64,000 bases of DNA from Diabrotica undecimpunctata (lineage: Eukaryota > Arthropoda > Insecta > Coleoptera > Chrysomelidae), in assembly GCF_040954645.1 (NCBI RefSeq), contig NC_092813.1, positions 21,521,235 to 21,585,234 on the forward strand, given 5' to 3'. Both the position numbers and the translations under genes were made by a program. The notes beneath the pieces were generated by a model. The model was not told the origin of the DNA, made no database searches, and saw nothing but the letters and a program-made list of their open reading frames with translations. Positions 23,643 through 35,764 of this stretch are shown piece by piece. Numbering within the stretch: the first letter of the stretch is position 1; the number at the start of each line of letters is the position of its first letter.

Positions 23643-25232
23643 ATTATTAGAATTCTCAGATTGTATCTGACCACTTGGATCTGATGTCCTATGTCTTTCC
23701 CTACTATGACTTCTACTCACATTCTCCTGCCTTGTACTACTTCGTTCCCTGCCTTCGCAGCTTCTATTCCTTCGAACATAATTTACCTGTCTGTTATAGT
23801 TAGGTCGTTCTGTATTTCTTCTATTGTTAAAATCTTGTCTATTATTATTAGTACTGTTATTAAAATGTTGTCTATTATAATTAGTATTATTATTAAAATT
23901 TTGTCTATTATAACTAGTATTATTATTAAAGTTCTGTCTATTTGGATTAGTGTTAGTATTATTAAAATTTTGTAAATTATCACCATACCTAGTATTATTG
24001 TTATATGATTGTCTATATTGTTGATTATCATTTTTATTATATTGAAAGTTATTGTTGTTTTTTCTGTTGTTATTATTACTTGTCATATTGCCTCTTTGTA
24101 TTCTTTGAATATTATTAATAAAACTATCTATTGTTTGAATATTTTGTACAGTTACGGTTTGCACAACATCAGCATCAAAATGTCTAGATACATTTAAGAC
24201 TGTTTCATCCTCTCTAAGTGGTGGTTCTAAATATTTTGCAACTGTTATCAATTTCAATGCATAATCTACCATATTTGATTTTAAATTTTGATTATACTTA
24301 CCAAAATATAGAATTTCTCTAAACTTTGCTTGCTCTAATTCACCCCAATAATAATTTAAAAATTTATTTTCAAATGTTTGAAAGTTATCTAAATCATTTT
24401 CAATACTAGCAAACCAAGTTGCTGCATTGTCATTTAATGTCATTCTAATATAATCTTTAATATCATTAATATTATTCACAAATCTTAATTTATGTTTTAA
24501 ACTATTTATGTATACTCTAGGATGCAAATTTTTTATATTACCAGAGAATTTAATCCCAGTCTCATTTGTTAAATTTAAGTAAGGTCTCCCTATGTCTCTC
24601 ATTTGTGAAATATCATCTATTCTCTGTTCCACATTTCTTATTTGATTACTATTTATTTGGATATTTTGTTGTATATCGTCTAATTTTTCTTCTGTGTTTC
24701 TCCTGTCTTCATTAATTTTTACTTCTAAGTTACATTTCTCCAACTCTATTTTCTGTTCTATATCTATTTTATTATCTTGAATAATCCTCTTTACTTCTGT
24801 CCTCTCATTTTCTATCCTTTTCTTGTAGTCATTCCGTATACTTTTTATTTCATTTGCTACTTTTTTCTCTGCAGTTTGAAGTTTTTTATCCATTTGTTTT
24901 TCTATTTGCTTTACAATTTTATTATTATTATCTTCTATTTTCTTTTCTAATTTTCTATAATTCTCTTCCAATTTCTGTTCCATTTTTTTCATGTCCTCTT
25001 TGACTTCTTTTGAATTCTCTTCCATTTTTTTCGTATTCTCTTCCATTGTCTTGTTCATCTGCATCATTAATGACATCAAAGCTGCCATATTGACATTTTC
25101 CTCTCTTTCTGGATTCATTTCTGCAGTATCTTGTGGAACTTGAACTAAACTCTCCTCTTATATAGGTTGTGTTTCTACTTCCACATCTTCTTCATTCTTT
25201 TTGCTTCTTGTACCTTTCTTTCCTTGAGACAT
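23625..25232 (-). pseudogene. Gypsy Gag, copy II (535 codons, one early nonsense codon)
   Basis: Structural particle protein. ATG at 25,232, stop TAA at 23,625-23,627, so 535 codons if TAA at 25,158-25,160 (codon 25; CAA in copy I) is ignored. Next in-frame ATG is at 25,118, which would give 497 residues lacking only the acidic N-terminus, so a shortened Gag may still be made. Order: charged coiled coil (about residues 40-200), capsid-like domain (FSGNIKNLHPRVYINSLK onward, about 210-360), then an Asn/Arg-rich tail with repeats of about 11 residues around NNNTNYNRQ, which may bind RNA since there is no CCHC knuckle. The tail repeats are longer here than in copy I. Confidence 0.85.
23634..23640 (-). 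promoter_or_regulatory. Predicted -1 ribosomal frameshift site (gag-pol), copy II
   Basis: Minus strand A AAT TTT in the gag frame, three codons before the gag stop; pol is open in the -1 frame across it. Identical to the site in copy I. Confidence 0.75.
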
Positions 25233-25354
25233 TTTGAGACTTTACTTGTTCAAATATAATTAAAATAAAATCTATAATTTTTTTTTTCTACTGATAATTA
25301 ATTTAATTATATGAGAGCACTTATCTTCCCAAACTAATTCTTTTAAATAGAGAG

Positions 25355-25372
25355 CCACCGCGTTGGGTGCCA
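25355..25372 (-). other. tRNA primer binding site (PBS), copy II
   Basis: Minus strand TGGCACCCAACGCGGTGG, four bases from the end of the 5' LTR. It is identical to the copy I site and resembles a tRNA-Lys primer site. Confidence 0.75.
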
Positions 25373-25376
25373 AAAT

Positions 25377-26790
25377 TGTTATGGTGTGTTTTTTGTTTGA
25401 ATGATGAGCAATGAGTATTTTTAATAATATATAGGGTTTTTATCGCGGTTCTCAAAGAATTAGCTTGTAAGTACTTTTTTAAATTATCTTTATTATAACT
25501 ATTATGAAACACACATATATATCTAACCTAGTCAATGTAAATTTAAAATAAACTATCTTTAAACTGATATTCTTATAAAACTAATTAAATTCTATAGACA
25601 ATCTAAAATTTAAACAAACTATCTTCAAAATTGAAATTGTTATGACACTAACTAAATTATATTAACAAAATTTTGTACCTTTCTTTCACTGAATGCCTAA
25701 ATGAACTGTTTTCCACTAAGTATATAGATTCTAATCACCACTGAATGTCTTCGTACTTCAGTTATCCTTGTTTTTTTGTGAAATTACTTTTTCCAATTAT
25801 CAGCTTCTACCAATTTAAGACATAGTTTTCTTCACCAGCATTTATACACCACCAACCAAACCAGCAAACAGCATTTATATTTATTCTTCTTTTCAATATA
25901 CCAATATCCAATTATTATAAGTTGATTTATACTAATCTCCAACCACAATATAATTTAATTTCTTCCAATATACTTTTATAATCTTCAATAATTATTTGTG
26001 TATAATTATAAATGTGCATTAATTATATGCATAATTTTTAATCTTCATTTAACTCACTATATTAAACAATTTGACTATTTGTACCTGATTCTCTGACTCC
26101 AAATAATCTTTCATATTTCTTACTAAACTTTTCTGACTGACTTCTTGAAAATTCTGAACAATTTACTTCACTAAATGTGTCTAATAACTTTCATAATAAA
26201 CTGGCCTGACTTCTGACTAAAAACTTCCAAAAACTGCCATCTTGAATCCAAATCACGGGTATTTATATGTTTTTGGATTTCTAGAACCATCTGGTAAGAG
26301 ATCATGTTCCAATTTGTTCTATCAAATACTTGTCTGAATTTTCTGGAACAAACCATTTCGCAAACATGGCCATCTCCGGAGATCCAGAGAATTCCATTCT
26401 TTTCTATTAATAATTTTGTTTACATTTAGGCTTTTCAGATCAGAATATATAATTAAATTAGTAACTAACACTCTAATTTAATAAAATACACATTTCAAAC
26501 AATATATTATATAACCCCACTTTATATTCCCTTATGATTAATTTCTATCTGTCAAATTACTCCGAGAGTATTTTTGGTTGCCTATGCACATGGCTCACTT
26601 ATATATATTTACAATATTAAAATACAACTTTTTACAATTATTATATGCTAATTTCTTAAAATGCCCTCACATAAATATATTTTTATTAAATTCTCTAGTA
26701 TATAACTTATTTAAAATAATTAAATACTTTTTATATCTAATATTATGTAGTATATAACTTATAAATTATTTTCTATAAACCCTAATTGTC

Positions 26791-26793
<3 letters not shown>
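25377..26793 (-). repeat. 5' LTR of Gypsy copy II
   Basis: 1,417 bp, minus strand TGTGACAATTAGGG to CACCATAACA. Differences I noticed from the 3' LTR: one base near the end (CACCATAACA versus CATCATAACA), a small change near 26,113 and single changes near 25,819 and 26,636. Confidence 0.9.

Positions 26794-26841
<48 letters not shown>
26794..26841. repeat. (AT)n microsatellite
   Basis: 48 bp of AT repeats between Gypsy copy II and the solo LTR-A. It supplies ATAT flanks to both. Confidence 0.95.
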
Positions 26842-26845
<4 letters not shown>

Positions 26846-28240
26846 ATGGATCAGTTTATCAATCAGAAATAGAATAAAGAGTTTTTTTTATTATTTTAAT
26901 ATACCGCGGGCATATAAGTTAAAATACAACCCTGTACTTATTTGTAATAGTTAAAATAAGAGAAGACATTGTTCCGTGACGGAACCCGAACGAGTTTTTC
27001 GTTGAAAGACTGAGTGAATAGTGAAAGGACAATGGAACCTCGTATAATTATAGATTTAAGAATAAACTTGTAATTGTATTTTGCGGTGGGCATTTTTCGA
27101 AAGTAAATAAGAATTAGATTTAGATATGAGATAACAAGAATTTGGAATTTTATTTCTGTTGAAAAAGGCAAAATTGTTAATGGTTTCTGAAAAGTAATTT
27201 GAGTGAAAGTAGTTTATTTGTTTTAAATATTATGTTGGAAATTTTCTAAATCGAAAATTAGTGGGAAAGATGAATGCTTATAATTGGTTAAAAAAAGAAT
27301 GATGGGGAATGAGAGAGTGGAGAAGGTTGTCTGGGGAGATTGAAAAGATTATTATGTTACCGGCAGACCAGAAGAGAAGACGTGTTTTTCGTGTAGTCCA
27401 TCTGAGTACCAGTGTTTTCGTGTATTAGTGAAAAATGTGGAAGCTGAGAGCAGATCAAAATCGAGAAGATTAATACCTCTTTTGGGTCTGCATAGTCCAC
27501 GAGATATAATTGAGAAAGAAAGGAGAATTTGTGAATAAAGAGTACCGGTCAAAAGAGGCTTGGGCTTGTGTTTTCGGAGGAGTAGTTTGCTGGTATGCGG
27601 TTTGGATCGTGCTGAGAACGGGAAAGATTTGATGGTAGCCGGACATAATCAATCAAGGAAGGAACTATGGTTTGATCGAGAGGAGACATCATTGGTGTAA
27701 AAAAATAAAGGTCAGTCAAATAATTTGAATAAAAGAAAACCTCTAAGATATTCTAAAGATAAAATCAAATATAAACATACGAACTAAGATTCCAAGTTTC
27801 AAAGAGTTATTTTTTTTTTGTGAATAAATTATATTTTTATATGGTCATAAGATATTATTATAAAACAGATCAATAGATAGTTTGTAATTAAAATTAAATT
27901 TAGAGTATAGGAGTTTGTTGGGAAAGATAATTGCCCACAAAAGTTATTTATTAATAGTCATCGTATTGCTTATTGAAAATAAATAATAATTTGTGTGCAT
28001 ATTTATATTGTTTTAATGTTACTTCCGTTTCCTGTTCTATCCCGATTATGAGCAACTAGGAGATACTGACCCACTAGAAGAGATATATAAAGTAAACTGA
28101 TTAAAGTAAAATTAAGAAGGCACCCTGAGAATATTAAATAGTAATTGATTTGTATGACTCTGCATAAATTAGTGAATTCTTTAATTAAATAATTGGATTA
28201 ATTAAATTAGTGTTAATTAATAATAAAACATCATAAAGCA
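26842..28240 (-). repeat. Solo LTR of family LTR-A
   Basis: A 1,399-bp unit that on the minus strand starts TGTTGTGATCTGC and ends GATCCATAACA, a TG...CA pair, with ATAT on both sides (26,838-26,841 and 28,241-28,244) inside (AT)n. This is the complete form of the repeat found partially at 1-1,062 and 9,026-9,968. Ends and target size match the LTR-B Gypsy family, so I infer a related Gypsy family whose internal part is not in this window. Small ORFs inside it are noncoding noise. Confidence 0.75.
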
Positions 28241-28383
<143 letters not shown>

Positions 28384-28489
28384 TGAGTTTAGTTCTTGAA
28401 CCTTAATGTATATTTTTTTAGTGGATTTTCTTGGGCTTAGGTTCATAAAAAAATTTGATTTGATACTAAGGCATTTTTATATATTTTTT

Positions 28490-28524
28490 CGACGTTTCGG
28501 CAGGAAATCCATGCCTTTTTCAAG
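28490..28524 (-). ncRNA. Hammerhead-like hairpin-GAAAC motif, PLE-2 minus copy
   Basis: Minus strand CUUGAAAAA, then a GGCAUGG/CCUGCC hairpin with an AUUU loop, then GAAACGUCG. The GAAACGUC end is what hammerhead motifs of Penelope-like elements usually show, but CUGAUGA is degenerate (CUUGAAAA), so self-cleavage is doubtful. Confidence 0.4.
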
Positions 28525-28790
28525 AAGTAATATTGACTAAAAAACATTTTATGATAGACATAATACGATTTAAAAGTTAAACTTTTGACTTACCAAACAT
28601 GTAAAAATTTGTTACTAACAAGTAGACGTCACAATTAAAATAATATTAAAAACATAGGACATACCCACTAAGTCACTACATGTAAAATATATTTTAGATC
28701 AAATGTGTTGTTTATTGAAGTTAGTTTATCGTTTAAACAACCAGTTATTTTAACATCATAGGCGTTCTGAGATTGTCTTTTTATGTGTTT

Positions 28791-30504
28791 TTAAATTAAG
28801 TTAAAATATATTTTGTTCAAATTTTTGACATCTTTTTTATCATTTATTGCATTAATATTTTTTTTTATTTGTATAGACTCTAGAAGCTCTCTCTTTTTCC
28901 TGTTGGGTTCACTTTTTAGGATCTTGGTTTTCTCAAAATCAAATTTATGTTTTTTTTCGTTTTCATGTTTTGTGAGGGCGGTTGAGTTTTTTTTGTCATA
29001 TTTGTGGGAACGTATTCTTGAGTTAAGTAGCTGACTGGTTTGTCCAATATAAACTCCATCACAATTCGAGCAGGGAATTTTATATACAATATGCGATCTT
29101 TTTAATAGAGGGGTTTTTGTTTTTAATCTTGTAAAATTCTTTTTCAAAAGATTGTGCCCTTTATGAGCAACCATAATATTATGTTTGGACAGAAGATTTG
29201 CAATTTGTTCTGATAATCCTTTTATATAGGGAAGAGACATATAGTTTTTCTTTACCGTGTTGGTTTCATTGTTATTATTGTTATTGTAAAATTTATGCAG
29301 TCGCGATTTGAAAGTGTTGTCGATAAGGTGGTGTGGGTATGAATTAAGTGTTAGTGCTGTTTTTGCTTTTTTAATGGCCTGAGGTCTATTAATAGGATCG
29401 GATAATCTAATAGCTCTATCGGCGAGTCCGATAACTACTGATTTCTTTTGAGACAGGGGATGATGAGAGTTGAAATTCAGATATCTCGATGACCAGGTTT
29501 TTTTGGTGTACCATGAAGTAGTTATAGTGCTGTTTTCTCTATGTAAGGTCAGGTCCAGAAAATTAATTTGATGATTTTTTTCAATTTCTAATGTAAATTT
29601 TAGTTTTTGGTGAAAGTTATTGAATTCATTTAGTAAAATATCCATTTTATCCTCTGGTGCTGCGCTTAAGCAGTCATCTATATAGCGATAGAAAAAAGGT
29701 ATATCAAAATCTATTTTATTTAAAACAATTTCCTCTAGATGCTCTAAAACTAATTGAGCGATGGCACTGGATATGCTAGCACCCATAGCACATCCATCTG
29801 TTTGTTGGAAGATTTTGTTTTTATATAGGAAATAGGTTGACTTTAATGTTGTTTCGACTGCTAGCAGAAATTCTTCTAGAGGGATGTCTGTGAACGCTTT
29901 GATTTCGTTCCACTTTTTTTTAATAATGTCTTTCGCTAAAGCTATTGGAATATTGGTGTATAAAGATACCACATCGAGAGAAACTAATTTATAATTTGGA
30001 GGTAAATGTATATTTTTGAGTTTTAATTTCAGGTGATCAGCGTCTTTTAAATAGTGTGGATTTTTATTTATTACGTTGGAAATAATGTTCTTCAAATATT
30101 TTGAAAGGTTTTCAAAAGGAGACTGAATGCATGAAACAATAGGTCGCAGCGGCACACCCTCTTTATGTGTTTTGGGTAGACCGTATATTTTTGGAATTAC
30201 AGCATTATGTATCTTGAGCGAATTAGCAGTGTTAGGTGAGATGTAGCACATTTTTTCCCATCTGTCGACTAATTCGTTATTTCTTTTTTGGAAAATATTT
30301 GTAGGATCATTTTTCATTTCACGGTATGTTGTGTTGTCATTCAATAGAGAATCCATTTTACTGTCATAGTCTTTGGACTCCATAATAACAGTCTTGTTAG
30401 TTTTGTCAGGTTTCAGAACAACTAAATTGGGGTTCTCGTTTAAAAAAGCTTTTGTCTTTTTAATTTTCTTTTGTATTGTTTTATTTTCAAAAGGGTATTT
30501 TCAA
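28791..30504 (-). pseudogene. Penelope-like RT + GIY-YIG endonuclease, PLE-2 long copy (N-terminus missing)
   Basis: An open frame of 530 codons from ATG 30,383, extending upstream in frame to the junction at 30,504, so the natural N-terminus is lost. RT blocks in order: ALPKTHK-like GLPKTHKEG; SLDVVSLYTNIP (motif A); DGCAMGASIS (motif B); RYIDD (motif C, about residue 233); FLDLTLHR. The C-terminal GIY-YIG-type domain has CSNCDGVYIGQTSQ near residue 440. RT would copy element RNA and the endonuclease would nick the target. No internal stop is seen; decay is by truncation. The frame ends KIYFNLI, as in PLE-1 (KIYNFILTFD), which supports a complete C-terminus. Confidence 0.85.
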
Positions 30505-31068
30505 ATAACACTTAATTCATACCCACACCACCTTATCGACAACACTTTCAAATCGCAACTGCATAAATTTTACAATAACAATAATAACAATGAAACCAAC
30601 ACGGTAAAGAAAAACTATATGTCTCTTCCCTATATAAAAGGATTATCAGAACAAATTGCAAATCTTCTGTCCAAACATAATATTATGGTTGCTCATAAAG
30701 GGCACAATCTTTTGAAAAAGAATTTTACAAGATTAAAAACAAAAACCCCTCTATTAAAAAGATCGCATGTTGTATATGAAATTCCCTGCTCGAATTGTGA
30801 TGGAGTTTATATTGGACAAACCAGTCAGCTACTTAACTCAAGAATACGTTCCCACAAATATGACAAAAAAAACTCAACCGCCCTCACAAAACATGAAAAC
30901 GAAAAAAAACATAAATTTGATTTTGAGAAAACCAAGATCCTAAAAAGTGAACCCAACAGGAAAAAGAGAGAGCTTCTAGAGTCTATACAAATAAAAAATA
31001 ATAATAATGCAATAAATGATAAAAAAGATGTCAAAAATTTGAACAAAATATATTTTAACTTAATTTAA
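30505..31068 (+). pseudogene. Penelope-like endonuclease end, PLE-2 short copy
   Basis: C-terminal part only: from ITLNSYPHHLIDN to the end of the GIY-YIG-type domain (CSNCDGVYIGQTSQ) and KIYFNLI-stop. The first about 44 codons of the open frame from ATG 30,373 come from antisense of the facing copy and are not part of the gene. It lacks the RT core altogether. The few differences from the minus copy include EIPCSN versus KIPCSN. Confidence 0.8.
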
Positions 31069-31334
31069 AAACACATAAAAAGACAATCTCAGAACGCCTA
31101 TGATGTTAAAATAACTGGTTGTTTAAACGATAAACTAACTTCAATAAACAACACATTAGATCTAAAATATATTTTACATGTAGTGACTTAGTGGGTATGT
31201 CCTATGTTTTTAATATTATTTTAATTGTGACGTCTACTTGTTAGTAACAAATTTTTACATGCTTGGTAAGTCAAAAGTTTAACTTTTAAATCGTATTATG
31301 TCTATCATAAAATGTTTTTTAGTTAATATTACTT

Positions 31335-31370
31335 CTTGAAAAAGGCATGGATTTCCTGCCGAAACGTCGA
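31335..31370 (+). ncRNA. Hammerhead-like hairpin-GAAAC motif, PLE-2 plus copy
   Basis: Same motif as 28,490-28,524 in the opposite orientation: CUUGAAAAA, hairpin, GAAACGUCG. Conserved between the two copies, but they are near-identical, so this is weak evidence of selection. Confidence 0.4.
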
Positions 31371-31439
31371 AAAAATATATAAAAATGCCTTAGTATCAAA
31401 TCAAATTTTTTTATGAACCTAAGCCCAAGAAAATCCACT

Positions 31440-32959
<1,520 letters not shown>

Positions 32960-33845
32960 AGTTTTTGGGGCCAACGTTCGTTAGGCATTCTCAATAGGTG
33001 TCCAAACCATTTTGAACCTCTTTTTTTCTATTCTGTCAATGACCGTTTCTGTAGCGTTGGTCTTCCTTTCCTGGCTTGATGTTCTAGCACTTCTTCTCAA
33101 ATAATCCATTTCAACTGCTAACAATCTTCTCTTCAGGTCTGCATTGACAATTGTCCATACTTCAGAGCCATAACAAAGAACTGATTCAACCATGGTTTGC
33201 CCTATTCTTTTTTTGTTCCTTTTGGAAATGTTGCGATCCCACCATAAGGAGTTCAGACATCCTACAATTTTACGTCTCTGAGTAATTCGGTGTTTAATTT
33301 CGGTTTGTCCCAAGCCGTTCTTAGCAATGAGTGCACTTAAATATTTAAATTTTTCCACTTGTTTGATTTCCACGTCCTCGTCGATCAACACTTCAAACCT
33401 TGCATCTGAATTGATAACTAAATATTCTGTTTTCTTCATGCTGACTTGTAACCCACATTTTACATATTCTCTGTATAGACGCTTTATCATAAATTCTAGA
33501 TCATAAAAATCTTGAGCTAGGACGACTTGGTCATCCGCAAAGTTCAGGGAGAACAGTACGTCATTTCCTATGGGGATTCCCATTCCCAGGCAGTGGTTTT
33601 TCCAATTATGGAGGGCTGCCTCAATATATAAATTAAACAGTGAGTGTGACATTCTGCATCCTAGTTTTAGTCCTTTAGTTACTTTTATTGGCTCTGATAG
33701 TCTATTTCCGATTTTTAGGTAAGTAGTGTTCTCCCTGTATACTTCTGTAATTATTCCTAAAAGGTATGGACTAATGTCGAGTTGTTGCCACAATTTAAGT
33801 CTTGGGACTGTACCATACGCCTTTTCTAGGTCGATGTTGTAGAAC
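32960..33845 (-). pseudogene. RTE-clade non-LTR reverse transcriptase fragment
   Basis: C-terminal RT half. From about 33,840: DLEKAYGTVPR (motif A, D-to-G beside the second conserved position), KGLKLGCRMS (motif B; the usual form has GVRQGC), NFADDQVVLA (motif C) and the RTE-type tail with VLCYGSEVWT and DYLRRSARTS. The downstream end has NATETVIDRIEKKRFKMVWTP, a degraded form of the usual RWFGH tail. The 5' end is cut at about 33,845, and no endonuclease is adjacent. A 270-codon frame is open, but several RT core residues have changed. Typical dead RTE copy. Confidence 0.8.
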
Positions 33846-33981
33846 TACTATTCTTTTTTCTATTAATTGTTGGAGTATAAACAATTTATTAGTGCAAGAT
33901 CAAAGATCAAAGATTCAAACGTCAATAAACTTATTTTAACCTTCAATTGTGGCTTATTTCCATTAAAATAGTAATTAGATC

Positions 33982-34480
33982 TTATCTCTGTCGTTGGCTC
34001 GGTTGGTGTTTTTCTTCTTCTTCTTTCTTTTTAATGACTGCTCGGATGTAATTGTGAACACTATTCCATCCCTCCGTACTTCCAGTCATCTTCACGATCA
34101 TCTCTCTTACAGTCACAGGGTTCATACCTATTTCTTTCTCTGTTTCTCTCCACTGTACATCTATTACACTCCAGCATTGTGTGAGGAACAATGTCGGAAT
34201 ATTAGCAGTATAGGCATTTATCTGTATCTGTCTTTCTGAACCTATGAAGATACGCCCTAAAACAGACAATCTAACCAGTCCCCTTAGGCTCGGGATCAGC
34301 ATCTTGGTCCACTGGGCAACATCTTCTTTGTTGTTCTCTTCTTGTCATCTTTCCATTGATCTTTTCCTTTCTTCTTTTTCTTATAGCTGTTGTCAAATGC
34401 TCTCTTCTCTCATAGAGATGTCTCTTTTCTACTGCTAGCACATGCAGAGAAACACAACCCGTGATAGTCCACAATGTCTA
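33982..34480 (-). pseudogene. R1-type non-LTR retrotransposon C-terminal fragment
   Basis: Degraded C-terminal tail. QWKDDKKRTTKK-like sequence in one frame and LIPSLRGLV in another resemble the R1-clade tail (W...G.WT..LIP.L..W), followed by a region around EIGMNPVTVREMIVKM and a Lys/Glu-rich end (KKKEEEEK). At least one frameshift separates the halves. The zinc-finger cysteines usual for the clade are not visible. Clade call is by pattern memory and moderate. Confidence 0.5.
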
Positions 34481-34709
34481 CCACCTGTCTACTTTTGTTA
34501 TAAGCCTAATATTAGATATGTATATCTAATATCATATTGTGTATTTATACAATAATTATTGTGTTCTGCATATTTAACGTGGTAATTTAATTATTCAATT
34601 AGCGTTGTTGGATTTTTTGTATTGTGTGTGAAAGTCAAATTACATTTTCCTACTATTCTTTATATATTTTTTTACTGGTAAGATAGAAAAATCTTTATTA
34701 ACATCAAAA

Positions 34710-35650
34710 ATGGGTGCCATATTAGAATTATTTGAACTGGATGCTGGTGTAATAATTATAGAAGGTATTTCAAACGAACTTGTTCATATTCGTATTCATA
34801 TTCAATGTCTAAATATTGCACAAGAAGAAGTTATAAGAATAACTAGGACAAAATCGAAGTCACTAAGAATCGTCTGTAATAGTTGCTATACATTCTAAGA
34901 TCAGTTTAATAAATTATCTGATTTAATTTCTAAGTTATCAGATAGATTCGCATCGATTAAGGATTGTCTCGAGGCCTTGGAACAACTTTCTCAAAGTAAC
35001 TCAATTGAGTAACTCGAGGATTGTAACAAGAAGCAAATATTCGTTATCAGTTTCCACGTTTTTCCGTTTTTCGTATTGGCAGGTTAACAAGAGTAATAAG
35101 CCTAGGCCATTAACGGTTAAATTTGCAGATAATAGTAGTCCATTATTTATGTTGCACAATTAGATGAGGTGGTTAAGAACCAAATTTTCTAGAGTTCAAT
35201 TTTAAAGGATGACATAACTAAATATCAACTAAACTATTTGAATAAATGGCGAGAGGAACTGGAAAAATATAAAGTACTTAACAAAGAACTAACAATAAAG
35301 TATATTAATAAAGTTTCAACTATTATTACTACTAACCAACAAAATGCTGCAAAAAACGAATAAAGACAACAACCAATATTTTTTAGACCAATATTGCTTC
35401 TTTACATGCTAAGTTTTCTGACTTTTTGTCATTTAAATCTTCTCATGCCGATATTCATATTTCCGATATACATAATATGTTTGGGATGGAGTTCCTCTGA
35501 AGTTGCTACGGGAAGTTAATGATTTTGGTGTTACGGTCAACCAAACATTAAGTTGGTCTACTCAAACAGCAAAAATAGTTAGTAAAGCCAACTTTGCTTT
35601 ATACTTTATATCAAAAGCTTTTCATAGAATGTCTTCGGACTTGTTTTTAT
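34710..35650 (+). pseudogene. Possible CR1-like non-LTR remnant (ORF1 coiled coil and RT tail)
   Basis: Three decayed pieces on one strand. First, 34,710-34,990: a 62-codon frame ending CNSCYTF, followed after one stop by a coiled-coil-like stretch (DQFNKLSDLISKLSDRF). Second, about 35,200-35,360: another helical, charged stretch (YLNKWREELEKYKVLNKEL). Third, about 35,500-35,640: FGVTVNQTLSWSTQTAKIVSKANFAL, typical of the thumb region after the catalytic box in CR1/Jockey RTs. Most of the RT is deleted. The link between the three pieces is an inference. Confidence 0.4.
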
Positions 35651-35764
35651 AGTAGAAGCTACTAGTTTAAATAGTTTCAAAAACAAGTTTGATGAAAACG
35701 AACAGAATATTGTACCTAGCCTTATGTTAACTGTATTGTTTGTATTTTTGTTTCTTCTATTTAT

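Larger units (their letters stand above)
18316..26793 (-). mobile_element. Gypsy (Ty3-type) LTR retrotransposon, family LTR-B, copy II, nearly intact
   Basis: An 8,478-bp element on the minus strand with two 1,417-bp LTRs (TGT...ACA ends), primer binding site, gag, -1 slip site and full-length pol, flanked by ATAT on both sides (18,312-18,315 and 26,794-26,797). Reading the two LTRs against each other by eye I find only about five differences, so it is a recent insertion. The only obvious lesion is a TAA early in gag (25,158-25,160). It lies head-to-tail inverted relative to copy I. Confidence 0.92.
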
